From positions 1 through 43,726 of the forward strand of contig CANQMW010000024.1 of assembly GCA_947625045.1 (NCBI GenBank): a DNA stretch of 43,726 bases, given 5' to 3'. The notes below the pieces were generated by a model, which did no database searches, was not told the origin of the DNA, and was given only the letters and a program-made list of their open reading frames with translations. This DNA comes from an uncultured Oscillospiraceae bacterium. GTDB taxonomy: Bacteria; Bacillota; Clostridia; Oscillospirales; Oscillospiraceae. This document shows positions 1-7,762 of this stretch, one piece after another. The translations under genes were made by a program, and so were the position numbers. How positions within the stretch are numbered: position 1 is the stretch's first letter; the number at the start of each line of letters is the position of its first letter.

Positions 1-90
1 CGGGGTCGTCGGTCGCCTCGGGGTCGTCGGTCGCCTCGGGGTCGTCGGTCGCCTCGGGGTCGTCGGTCGCCTCGGGGCTGTCAGTCGCCT
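1..90. repeat. Tandem 18-bp repeat encoding EATDDP
   Basis: Four perfect copies of an 18-bp unit (CGGGGTCGTCGGTCGCCT on the plus strand) occupy 1-72, followed by a copy with three changes (73-90) and a shortened copy. On the minus strand each unit encodes EATDDP in frame with the surface protein. The array may continue outside the window. A unit length divisible by three means copy-number change alters protein length without breaking the frame. Confidence 0.9.
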
Positions 91-559
91 CGGGGTCCGC
101 CTCGGGGTCGCCCTCGGCGGAGTCGCCGGGCGCGGGCTCCCCGTCGGGGCCGTCAGGCGCGGGGTCGCCCTCGGGGCCGTCAGGCGCGGGGTCGCCCTCG
201 GGGCCGTCAGGCGCGGGCTCCCCGTCGGGGACATCGGGCGCGGGCTCCGTGTCGGAGCCATCGGGCGTGGGGTCGCCCTCGGGGTCACTGGGCGCAGGTT
301 CCCCGTCGGGGCCGTCAGGCGCGGGCTCCCCGTCGGGGACATCGGGAGCGGGGTCCCCGTCGGGGACGCCGGGAACGGGCTCCGTGTCGGGAGCGCTGGG
401 AACAACGTCCCCGCCGAGGACGCTGTCAACGCTGTCCGGTGAAGCCGCGTAGGCCGGCAGAGCCAGCTCCACCGGCCCAAGCGCCATGACCAGGACCAGC
501 AGCGCGGCCATCAGCCGGCAGCCGTTACGCTTCCAGTTTACATTCTTTAAGTTTTTCAT
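1..559 (-). CDS. Secreted repeat-rich surface protein, N-terminal part (cut by window edge)
   Basis: The reading frame starts at an ATG (559-557) and stays open to base 1, so only about 186 N-terminal residues are seen. They begin with a signal peptide: a basic start (MKNLKNVNWKRNGCRLM), a hydrophobic stretch (AALLVLVMALG) and a likely cleavage after AYA. The rest is low-complexity Pro/Asp/Glu/Ala sequence, first in units of about ten residues of the form (E/D)PAPDGPDG, then in six-residue EATDDP units that are identical at DNA level. Such acidic, proline-rich stretches usually act as extended spacers or wall-spanning stalks, so the functional domain probably lies beyond the window. The start is chosen because the signal peptide begins there, but no normal Shine-Dalgarno is present; a run of ten G occupies its place. 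Function beyond secretion is unknown. Confidence 0.8.
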   Translation of the reverse strand, partial: MKNLKNVNWKRNGCRLMAALLVLVMALGPVELALPAYAASPDSVDSVLGGDVVPSAPDTEPVPGVPDGDPAPDVPDGEPAPDGPDGEPAPSDPEGDPTPDGSDTEPAPDVPDGEPAPDGPEGDPAPDGPEGDPAPDGPDGEPAPGDSAEGDPEADPEATDSPEATDDPEATDDPEATDDPEATDDP

Positions 560-566
560 GATGGTA

Positions 567-576
567 CCCCCCCCCC
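567..576 (-). promoter_or_regulatory. Ten-G homopolymer at the ribosome-binding position of the surface gene
   Basis: On the minus strand ten consecutive G end seven bases before the ATG at 559. No AGGAGG-like site is present elsewhere in the leader, so the G run itself is the only element that could pair with the anti-Shine-Dalgarno (using a G-U pair). Homopolymer runs of this length are prone to slipped-strand mispairing, so the spacing or strength of the translation start could vary between cells. This is inference from position. Confidence 0.5.
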
Positions 577-659
577 ATGTAACTTTTTTAATAAAATGTT
601 TCGTCTACGCCTCATTGATACGCCCTGCTTATAGAAGGCACCGGCCTTGACCCGGGAAC

Positions 660-735
660 CCGTCGGTTTTTCCTTTTCCGACGGAAACCATTTTCGGAAT
701 AAAACCGACCAAATTCGGTATTCTCACCGGTTTTG
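660..735. repeat. Cluster of short inverted repeats upstream of the surface gene
   Basis: CCGTCGG at 660-666 is inverted as CCGACGG at 678-684 with an 11-base loop. GTCGGTTTT at 662-670 is also inverted as AAAACCGAC at 700-708, and CCGGTTTT at 728-735 offers a third overlapping partner. The alternatives are mutually exclusive, so this AT-rich region can fold in several ways. It lies between the divergent surface gene and recombinase gene; it could be a recombinase binding area or a leader structure. Confidence 0.45.
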
Positions 736-769
736 CAGTGTTATCGTGTTATATTTGCCGGATATAAGC

Positions 770-794
770 GATATCACAGGTAACAGACTATTAA
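770..794 (+). repeat. 25-bp direct repeat, copy 1
   Basis: The sequence begins GATATCACAGG and ends TAACAGACTATTAA. A second copy at 826-850 differs at one base (24 of 25 identical); the starts are 56 bp apart. The pair lies just upstream of the tyrosine recombinase gene, as expected for accessory or arm-type binding sites of a recombinase, or operator sites for its regulation. Confidence 0.7.
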
Positions 795-825
795 AAAAGC
801 TGCATTGAAATGTGGATGGTTGTGT

Positions 826-850
826 GATATCATAGGTAACAGACTATTAA
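826..850 (+). repeat. 25-bp direct repeat, copy 2
   Basis: Second copy of the repeat at 770-794, with T in place of C in GATATCATAGG. It ends ten bases before the inverted repeat that precedes the recombinase gene. Confidence 0.7.
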
Positions 851-860
851 GAATGTCAAA

Positions 861-910
861 TCCCCCTCGTCTTGGCGCTGTACAATCAGTCAACACTAAG
901 ACAAGGGGGA
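861..910. repeat. 13-bp inverted repeat in the recombinase leader
   Basis: TCCCCCTCGTCTT (861-873) is repeated in inverted form as AAGACAAGGGGGA (898-910), 12 of 13 matching, around a 24-base centre that contains a TACAAT hexamer (881-886). The right arm ends ten bases before the recombinase ATG and its GGGGGA part may serve as the ribosome site, so folding of the arms would hide it. It could alternatively be a recombination site. Confidence 0.6.
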
Positions 911-920
911 AAACTATACC

Positions 921-1487
921 ATGGCAACGACTGAACCTATCCGAGACAAAGAGAAACTGCGGGAGATGGCCGACTATTTTTTGGAGCAGGGCCAGCTCCG
1001 CAACCACGCCATGCTGGTCATGGGCGTCTGCACCGCGCTCCGGATCAGCGATCTGCTGAAGCTCCGATGGCGCGATGTGTATGACCCCGTGCATGGGCGT
1101 TTCCGTTTCCACCTGTTCATCAGGGAGCAGAAGACCGGCAAGGTCAAAAGCGTGGCGCTGAACGGCCATGTGCTCCAGGCGCTGGAGCTCTACTATCCGC
1201 ACCGGACCTCAGAGTACATCTTCGCCAATGGCCAGGGCCATCCGCTCAGCCGGGTGCAGGCCTGGCGCATCATACATGACGCGGCCGCGGTGGTGGGAAT
1301 AGACGGGGTGATCTCCTGCCACAGCCTCAGAAAGACCTGGGGATACCACGCCTGGACCAGCAAGACGGTGTCCCCGGTCGTTATCACAGAGGTGTATAAT
1401 CACAGCAGCTATGAGGTGACCAAACGCTACCTCGGCGTGGCCCAGGACGACCTGGACCGGGCCTATCTGGAGATGGAATTGTTCTGA
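921..1487 (+). CDS. Short tyrosine recombinase (FimB/FimE-sized), catalytic domain only
   Basis: This 188-aa protein is a tyrosine recombinase that cuts and rejoins DNA at specific sites. The catalytic set is visible: Arg41 in TALRISDLL, a candidate Lys74 in QKTGKVKS, His134 and Arg137 in [13 protein letters not shown], His161 in YNHSSY, and nucleophile Tyr170 in KRYLGV. Ordinary phage or transposon integrases carry an extra N-terminal core-binding domain of about 100 residues, which is absent here. The size and layout match the fimbrial-switch recombinases FimB and FimE (about 200 aa). The gene is flanked on both sides by genes for secreted surface proteins, with direct and inverted repeats directly upstream. 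A role in switching surface-gene expression is therefore inferred; a decayed integrase with all catalytic residues kept is the alternative. Confidence 0.85.
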   Translation: MATTEPIRDKEKLREMADYFLEQGQLRNHAMLVMGVCTALRISDLLKLRWRDVYDPVHGRFRFHLFIREQKTGKVKSVALNGHVLQALELYYPHRTSEYIFANGQGHPLSRVQAWRIIHDAAAVVGIDGVISCHSLRKTWGYHAWTSKTVSPVVITEVYNHSSYEVTKRYLGVAQDDLDRAYLEMELF

Positions 1488-1495
1488 TATAGAAG

Positions 1496-1532
1496 ATCGC
1501 ACGGCTGGCTCAGCAGGGGCCAGCCGTGCGAT
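1496..1532 (+). terminator. Perfect 14-bp hairpin after the recombinase gene
   Basis: ATCGCACGGCTGGC (1496-1509) pairs perfectly with GCCAGCCGTGCGAT (1519-1532) around a nine-base loop, nine bases after the stop codon. The following sequence has only a weak T content, so termination efficiency is uncertain. Confidence 0.6.
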
Positions 1533-1670
1533 GCTATTGGCTTTGTGTGATATGGCTGAAGATACCGCGCAGGATCAGAAAAAACAATTTCTTTTAGCCC
1601 TTTTGCCCCGGTAAAACGTATAAAGAGACAGAAATCAAAATGATATATTTTCTATCATAAGGAGAAAGAA

Positions 1671-1865
1671 ATGAAACTTTGGGAAAAGATCCAGATGGCC
1701 GTCAGCATCATAGCGGCGGCCGGGGTGTTCGGCATCTGCTTTGTGGTGTATGAGAACGAGGCGCTGCCCTTGGGCATCCGCATCACTGTGGCGGTGCTGG
1801 GCCTGGTCAACCTGATCTGCGTGATCATGGCCATGCAGGAAAGGGTCAGGCAGAACAAGAAATAA
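1671..1865 (+). CDS. Small two-segment membrane protein, function unknown
   Basis: The 64-aa product has two hydrophobic stretches likely to cross the membrane (about residues 8-26 and 35-53) and a basic tail ending RVRQNKK. The start is well supported by AAGGAGAAAGAA directly before the ATG. It lies between the recombinase and the converging giant surface gene and is followed by a good terminator, so it appears to be a single-gene unit. I do not recognise the family. A short dyad (TGATA/TATCA, about 1641-1656) lies just before the ribosome site. Confidence 0.65.
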   Translation: MKLWEKIQMAVSIIAAAGVFGICFVVYENEALPLGIRITVAVLGLVNLICVIMAMQERVRQNKK

Positions 1866-1882
1866 CCCGCTCCGGCACAAAG

Positions 1883-1916
1883 AGAGCAGGCGCGTTAAAC
1901 GTGCCTGCTCTTCTTT
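1883..1916 (+). terminator. Rho-independent terminator after the small membrane protein
   Basis: AGAGCAGGCGCG (1883-1894) pairs with CGTGCCTGCTCT (1900-1911), one G-U pair, loop TTAAA, followed by TCTTTTG. It ends the 1671-1865 unit. Confidence 0.8.
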
Positions 1917-2003
1917 TGTCCACGTGGGGTCTCAGAGCTTCATCTTCACCCGGCCGGGGCCTCCGTCCCGCCGGTGACGCTCTCCCCGCATAATGGGGTA
2001 TTT

Positions 2004-5000
2004 TTATTTCTTATGGCTCAGGCCGTCGGCCCAGAGGCCCGTGGCGCTGTTCCAGCTGCCCAGCAGCTCGGACCAGGTGCACTTGCCCGCGGAGCCGGAC
2101 TTCGTCTCGAACCAGCACTCGCCGTACTCGCCGCCGACCCACTGGTAGCCGGTGAGCATCTTGCCGATCTCACCCTTGGCGTCGTTGGGCTGCAGGAAGT
2201 ACCAGCCATACCCGCCGTGCAGGTCATCCAGGTACTGCATGCCGGTCAGCATCTTCCCATCAGGACCCACATAGTACCAGTTCTTATCCCACTGAGAGGC
2301 GCCGTCGATCTTGCCCACCCAGTAGTTCGCCACCAGTTCTCCCTTCTTGAAGAAGTACCACTCGCCGGTGCCGTAGTCATAGCTCCAGCCGGTGCCGCCG
2401 TTTGTCTTGGGAGGCTCCACAGGCACCGTGGGCTCATCGCCGCCGGGGCCGGGGGTCGGGGTCGGGGTGGGCGTGGGCTCATCCCCGCCGGGGCCGGGCG
2501 CAGGCTCGCCGCCGGGGCCGGGCGTGGGCGTGGGGGACGGGCTGGGCGTGCTGGGCGTACTGGGTATGTAGCCGCCGTAGTCTTCAACATACTCCTCTAC
2601 CGGCTCATTGGACACGCCGAAGGCATAGACGGAGAACCTCTGCGCCCGGATGACGAGGTAATTGCCATCCAGGTAATAGCACTCATATCCCGCGTAGGCG
2701 CCCACGGCGGCGCTGACTCTCTTCATGCGCTCCGCCGCTTTGTCGTGGTAGCGGTACACGAACACGTGCTCCTGCTCACTTCCCGCGTATCCCGCCAGCT
2801 CTCCCCGCATCGCCGCGGAGATGGGGAAGCGCAGGGTGAGCAGGCCGGCGGTCTCCGGGACCTTTTCCGGCGGGGCCTTTGTTATGTCGCCGTTGGCGCT
2901 ATAGGTGGAGGTCGTCTTCGTGATGGTCACGTCCACGAGATCAGTGACCGTGTGTTTGACGGTCCCGTCAGCGCCGCTGAGCTCCTCATCGATCTGCTTC
3001 TGGATGGCGTTCACAGCGGTCAGCTGTTCCTTGCTCTCTTTGCCCTCCTCGATCTTATCCGACTTCAGCGTGATATCGATAGCCGTGAGGGGGCCGTCGC
3101 CGCCGCCGGCGGTCTGCTTCTCGTCCTCGGAGATGGCGTCGGCCAGATTGTCCACCGCGGGGAGGCGGTCGCCGTCCACGGCCGTGGACACCAGCACCTC
3201 GTCGAAGATGAATATCTGCTCATCGGTGACGTGGCTCACCGTCAGGCTGTCCGTCATAGTGAGCTTTATGCCGTTCAGCGTATATACGATCTGCACGGTA
3301 TAGACGCCGTAGGACAGGTCTTTGAACGCCGCCCTGCCGTCCTTCGTCGTCGCGGACACCGTCTTGGCGCCGTCTTCGGTCACGGCCGTAAGGGTCACAC
3401 GCGTGCCGTCGATGAGGGTGCCGCCGTTATCCATGACGGTGACGGTCATATCCCCCAGCTGGTTGGCCCTGCCGCCGTTCTCGGTCACGGCCACTTCGCC
3501 CCGCACGGTCACATTGCCCTTGGTGGCGGTGATGCTGCCGTCCGCGGCCACATCCAGGGTCGCGCCGATGTACCCGCCGGTGACGGTCACCTTCCCGCTG
3601 CCGGCCTCATAGGTCAGGCTCTCGCCGGGGGCCAGGCGCAGGCCATCGGCCGGGGGCTCCACGACCATGGTCACGGTGTCGGGCTTCTCCACCGAGCCGT
3701 CCTGATAGATCTTCACCTCGACAGGCTCGCTGCCGGTGTTCGTAAAGGTCTTGCCGTCGATGATCATCACATTGTTGGGGGCCGGTCCCAGCGGCACGAC
3801 GACGCAGCCGTCCGTGTCCACCGTGACGGTATCGCCCAGCTCGCCGCTGACGGTCGTATCGCCCACCCGCAGGCCGTTATATTCGCTGCCACCGAAGGTG
3901 ACGGTCACGCCGCCGCCGTCCGCCGGGGCGACCGTCACACTGCCGGTCATATCCATGGCCACGGCCACGCCGCCGGCGCTCACGCCGTACACGGTCACAT
4001 AGTCGTTCACCGTCAGGGAGCCGGTGACCTTGAACCCGGCGCCGATCACGTTGACGGGGCTGTCGCTGCGGAGGGTCACGCCGGCGGTGATCTCCACCGC
4101 CTCATCCAGCGTCACGTTCCGCCGCACGGTGATCTCCCCGCCGCTCTCGTTGGCCGCCTCGGCGGCCTCCTCGAACGTGAGGTAATACTTCTCGCCTATA
4201 TTCGCCTCGGCGTCCCGGATGACGATGGAGCCGGCCCTGGCGGGCTCCGTGCTCTTATAGTTCGCGCCGCCGTCCGCCTTGTACCAGACATAGTACGTCC
4301 CGGCGTCATGGCCGGTGATCTGGGCGGCGTCGTCCGTCCACGCGGCGCCGGCCGCGGGCACGGCGGCGGTATCCGTCACCGCGTACATCACCGTGCCGTG
4401 TTCGGCGCTGCCCGGCGTCACGATCAGCGCCTGGTCGATGTTTTGATAGTACAGGCCTTCCGCCAGCTCGGGCGCGGTCACCTCGCCCACATCGGCCTTT
4501 CCGATGGTGACGGCCAGGCACCAGGCGCCGTTCCCGTAGTTATCGTCGCCCACGACCCTGTACCAGACGTAGTACGTCCCGGCCTCATCTGCCTTGAATC
4601 CGGCGTAGTCATCCGTCCACCCGCCTGTGGGCGCGGTCACGCCGTCCGTGCCCAGGGCATACTGCACCGTGCCGTGTTTGGCGCTGCCGCCGCTGGTCAG
4701 GAGCTGGTGCTCGCTGCCGTCATAGGTATAATACGCCGCCGTGGGCGGGGTCACATCCGGGTCGCCCTCGGTGATGGTGACGGTGATACATCCCTCCGAT
4801 ATTTCGGAATCCCGCCAGTTGAAGTCGCCCTTCGCCATCCACCAGACGTAATAGGTCCCCGCGTCCTGCGCCGTGGGGACGTCGCCGCTGAAGGCGGAGG
4901 GGTCCGGCGGCGTCCCGGGGTCGGACTGCGTCACCGCGTAAGCCATCCAGCCGTGGTAGGCCGCGCCGGGGGTCACCAGGGCCTGGTTTTCGCCGGTATA

Positions 5001-7730
5001 GGTCAGGCCGGTCACGCCCGCGGGCGCCTGGGTCACGGAGGCGTCTCTGATCTCGTGTACCGTGACGTTAGCGATCCACACGTCGCTTATCACCCAATGA
5101 GGCCAATCATAATACCAATCCCTTTGCATAACATTCCAGCCCCACACATCTACGCCGGCGTTGGGGTCACCACTTTGGAAGTAGCCATAGCCATCCTGCA
5201 CCATACCCAGCAGGAGCGGTTCCAGCTCACCCGGGCCCTGATAATAATACGCGTACACCTTGAGCCCATCGAATGTACCGCCGGTGAGCTTCACATCAAA
5301 GTTTACATAACGTCCATGGCTGTAGCTGTTGTATAAGCAGCGGAAATGGCCGCCGGAGATATTCGCGAAGCAGGCGCCCTCGATCGTCACATCTCCGAGA
5401 TCGCCGCCGGAAACATTCAGCCAGCTTCTTCCGTTCCAAACCGTGCCGTTTTCCCTGAGGTGCACATTGCCGGTGATGTTCGCGCCGTCGCGGACGTTCA
5501 CTTCGGCGGCTACGATGTCCATGTTCGTGATCTCGCCGCCGGAGATATTCAGCGTGCTGTATTTATAATACCAGCGGTTGTCATTCCAGGTATGTACCTC
5601 TCCGACCTCGCCGCCGGTGATATCCACCGTACTGCCGTTGTCGATGTTCAGGGTCCCGATGCTGCCGCCGGCGACCGCCATATGGCCGCCGTCGTTGACC
5701 TGCAGGGTCCCGATATGGACGCCGTTGGTGATCGCCGCGTCGCCGGCGCCGCCGTCGATGTGCAGTCTTTCGATAGTGCCGCTCTGGACGGTCAGCCGGC
5801 CGCCCTGTACGTGCAGGTCGCCCTTGACGGTGCCTTCGCCGGTGATGGTGATATTGCCCCCGGTCATGATGACTTCGGCCGCCTTCGTCTCTTTCTGGAG
5901 GATCATTACTGTGGCGCTGGGCATGTTCTGGGCGGCCGCCATGGCGTTGGCAAAGGAGCCATAGTAGACGAGGCCTATCTGAGCCTCATAGCCCGTTTGT
6001 TTGACTACCACATTTTCCAGCGTTTTACCCGTCGAATTCAAATACGGGCTCGAGGGCTCCAGCAGCTCGCCGCCGGTGGAATAGGACATAAAATATCCGT
6101 ATCCGTGGTCATTATCCAGCAGGTCCAACAGGGTCATGTCCCCGCTCACCGTGATGGAGCCGTACGAGCCGCCGGAGAGCGTCACGCTGCCGCCGTTGAC
6201 GTTCAGGGCGCTGATGCCGCCGTCCGTGACGGTCACCGTGCCGCCGTCGGCGTTCAGGGTCCCGATATTGCCGTTCCGGACAGTCAGCGTGCCGCCGCTC
6301 TGGACGGTCACGTTATCCAGGAACATTTTCCCGTCCACCGTCAGCTCGCCGCCCTGGACAACGGTGAGCGTCCCGTTCACGATGCAGTATCCGCTATCGT
6401 TGTTCAGGGTCACGGATTTATCGATCTTCGTCTCCACGGCGCTGTCCGGGGAAGACAGCAGGTTGACGGTCCCGTTCCCATTTTCTATGGCCTCCTCCAG
6501 CGTGGTATAGTAGACGCCGCCGGACTCCGCCACGGCCACTTGGATGGTGACGGGTATGCATACCGCCGGAACGTCGGCGTAACCGTCGAAGCCCTTGACC
6601 TTGTACCAGACATAATAGGTCCTCACGCTGACCCCGGTGACCCAGGTATAGTCCTCCCTCCAGGCGCTTCCGTCCGCGGGCTCGACGTCGACGAGGCTCT
6701 GGGCGTACATCACCGTGCCGCCGTTGGACTCGCCCGCTGACTTCAGCAGCTGCTGGGAGCGGCCGCTCCAGATCAGGTTCGTCTCGGGCACGGGCTCAGT
6801 CACGATCCTCAGCACGTCCGTGGTGATCGTGACCTGGACGCTCTCAGGCTCGCTGGGCGTATAGTTATCTTTATTGGCTTCATTGCCCGCCGCCCGGTAC
6901 CAGACGGTATAGTTCCCCGCTTTCTTTCCGGTGGGGATCTCGGGGCTGTAGGAGCCCTCCTCATTGGTGAGGCTGTACTGCATCTCGCATCCCGGGGCTT
7001 TAACTTCAACGCCCGCCGTCACCAGCGGATGATCTTTGCCGTCATATTCCAGACCCTCTATCGCCACAGGCGCCGTCTTGACCTGGGCCTGCGCCGGGGA
7101 GACGAGGACCGGGAGGACCCCGCCCCTTACGCCCGCTATATTATTAGCTATGTCAGGCTTGACCCGCCACCAGACATAGTATTCCCCGGCGTCTTTCCCG
7201 GTGGGGACAACAGTCGTCCACGCGGCGTCATCCCCCGGGGCCGCATTCTTCTCCCCCAGGAAATAGAGTACGTCGGAACCGTTCTCGGCGAGCGGACGCG
7301 TCTGGTCGTCGAAAGTCCAGTCCTCGTGGGCTTTCGGCTCTGTATAGGTGGGGTGTATCATCACCCACACATTCTCTAATCCGTTGGGAGGCGTCCACCA
7401 ATCAAACCAATAGTTATCCTTGTCGGCATAGCAGCGGCCCTCACCAAGCGAACTCGTCAACCTGTTTAATTCCAGATTCGCAGAGACTTCATTATCGAGA
7501 TCATCATAATGACCGCCGTATAGCGTTACCTTCCCGTTAACTGGCAGCTCAAAATCTTCGGCCCGGACGTCGTAGCACGTAATTTCCGGACTCGCTCCCT
7601 CAGGGTTTACATCGACATAATAGCCGCTCTTCAGTTCCGCTTTACCGGATATATTCAGTCCTCGATCGAGTCTGACGTTCGCGCCTATCAGCGTCCCTTT
7701 ATCACCCACGCCCACGACACATGACTTCAA
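2004..7730 (-). CDS. Giant secreted surface protein, downstream (3') part after frameshift
   Basis: This open frame encodes 1,908 residues from a TTG at 7730 but is coding from about 7811, where it continues the protein begun at 8272 in another frame. The architecture is typical of large gut-Firmicute adhesin-like proteins. Several MBG/Ig-like modules each end in a Y-Y-V-W-Y or Y-Y-V-W-W signature (for example GTYYVWYKADGG). Between them are long right-handed beta-helix-like stretches rich in short Gly/Asn/Thr repeats (GGNITITGEGTV). A Pro/Thr/Gly linker follows, and the last about 120 residues contain aromatic cell-wall-binding repeats (WYYVGPDGKMLTG, GWYFLQPND, GKMLTGYQWV) of the choline/glucan-binding type. 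It would be held on the wall by these repeats; no sortase motif is seen. Natural product with the 5' part: about 2,090 residues. Confidence 0.8.
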   Translation of the reverse strand: MKSCVVGVGDKGTLIGANVRLDRGLNISGKAELKSGYYVDVNPEGASPEITCYDVRAEDFELPVNGKVTLYGGHYDDLDNEVSANLELNRLTSSLGEGRCYADKDNYWFDWWTPPNGLENVWVMIHPTYTEPKAHEDWTFDDQTRPLAENGSDVLYFLGEKNAAPGDDAAWTTVVPTGKDAGEYYVWWRVKPDIANNIAGVRGGVLPVLVSPAQAQVKTAPVAIEGLEYDGKDHPLVTAGVEVKAPGCEMQYSLTNEEGSYSPEIPTGKKAGNYTVWYRAAGNEANKDNYTPSEPESVQVTITTDVLRIVTEPVPETNLIWSGRSQQLLKSAGESNGGTVMYAQSLVDVEPADGSAWREDYTWVTGVSVRTYYVWYKVKGFDGYADVPAVCIPVTIQVAVAESGGVYYTTLEEAIENGNGTVNLLSSPDSAVETKIDKSVTLNNDSGYCIVNGTLTVVQGGELTVDGKMFLDNVTVQSGGTLTVRNGNIGTLNADGGTVTVTDGGISALNVNGGSVTLSGGSYGSITVSGDMTLLDLLDNDHGYGYFMSYSTGGELLEPSSPYLNSTGKTLENVVVKQTGYEAQIGLVYYGSFANAMAAAQNMPSATVMILQKETKAAEVIMTGGNITITGEGTVKGDLHVQGGRLTVQSGTIERLHIDGGAGDAAITNGVHIGTLQVNDGGHMAVAGGSIGTLNIDNGSTVDITGGEVGEVHTWNDNRWYYKYSTLNISGGEITNMDIVAAEVNVRDGANITGNVHLRENGTVWNGRSWLNVSGGDLGDVTIEGACFANISGGHFRCLYNSYSHGRYVNFDVKLTGGTFDGLKVYAYYYQGPGELEPLLLGMVQDGYGYFQSGDPNAGVDVWGWNVMQRDWYYDWPHWVISDVWIANVTVHEIRDASVTQAPAGVTGLTYTGENQALVTPGAAYHGWMAYAVTQSDPGTPPDPSAFSGDVPTAQDAGTYYVWWMAKGDFNWRDSEISEGCITVTITEGDPDVTPPTAAYYTYDGSEHQLLTSGGSAKHGTVQYALGTDGVTAPTGGWTDDYAGFKADEAGTYYVWYRVVGDDNYGNGAWCLAVTIGKADVGEVTAPELAEGLYYQNIDQALIVTPGSAEHGTVMYAVTDTAAVPAAGAAWTDDAAQITGHDAGTYYVWYKADGGANYKSTEPARAGSIVIRDAEANIGEKYYLTFEEAAEAANESGGEITVRRNVTLDEAVEITAGVTLRSDSPVNVIGAGFKVTGSLTVNDYVTVYGVSAGGVAVAMDMTGSVTVAPADGGGVTVTFGGSEYNGLRVGDTTVSGELGDTVTVDTDGCVVVPLGPAPNNVMIIDGKTFTNTGSEPVEVKIYQDGSVEKPDTVTMVVEPPADGLRLAPGESLTYEAGSGKVTVTGGYIGATLDVAADGSITATKGNVTVRGEVAVTENGGRANQLGDMTVTVMDNGGTLIDGTRVTLTAVTEDGAKTVSATTKDGRAAFKDLSYGVYTVQIVYTLNGIKLTMTDSLTVSHVTDEQIFIFDEVLVSTAVDGDRLPAVDNLADAISEDEKQTAGGGDGPLTAIDITLKSDKIEEGKESKEQLTAVNAIQKQIDEELSGADGTVKHTVTDLVDVTITKTTSTYSANGDITKAPPEKVPETAGLLTLRFPISAAMRGELAGYAGSEQEHVFVYRYHDKAAERMKRVSAAVGAYAGYECYYLDGNYLVIRAQRFSVYAFGVSNEPVEEYVEDYGGYIPSTPSTPSPSPTPTPGPGGEPAPGPGGDEPTPTPTPTPGPGGDEPTVPVEPPKTNGGTGWSYDYGTGEWYFFKKGELVANYWVGKIDGASQWDKNWYYVGPDGKMLTGMQYLDDLHGGYGWYFLQPNDAKGEIGKMLTGYQWVGGEYGECWFETKSGSAGKCTWSELLGSWNSATGLWADGLSHKK

Positions 7731-7762
7731 TTGGTAGTATACTTGATAGGTGTTTGTGAGCG

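Noticed and set aside
1-102. Tandem repeats considered as a CRISPR array
   Set aside because: Units are contiguous without spacers, 18 bp long and in frame with a coding sequence.
1543-1553. TTGTGTGATAT repeated at 820-830 and 1543-1553, considered as attachment sites around the recombinase
   Set aside because: Only 11 bases match, the flanking sequence differs, and no element boundary or insertion target is visible.
1974-5336. Long open frame on the plus strand opposite the giant surface gene
   Set aside because: It has no signal or domain pattern, an odd His/Arg/Gly-rich composition, and exists only because the high-GC minus-strand gene leaves few stop codons on the other strand.
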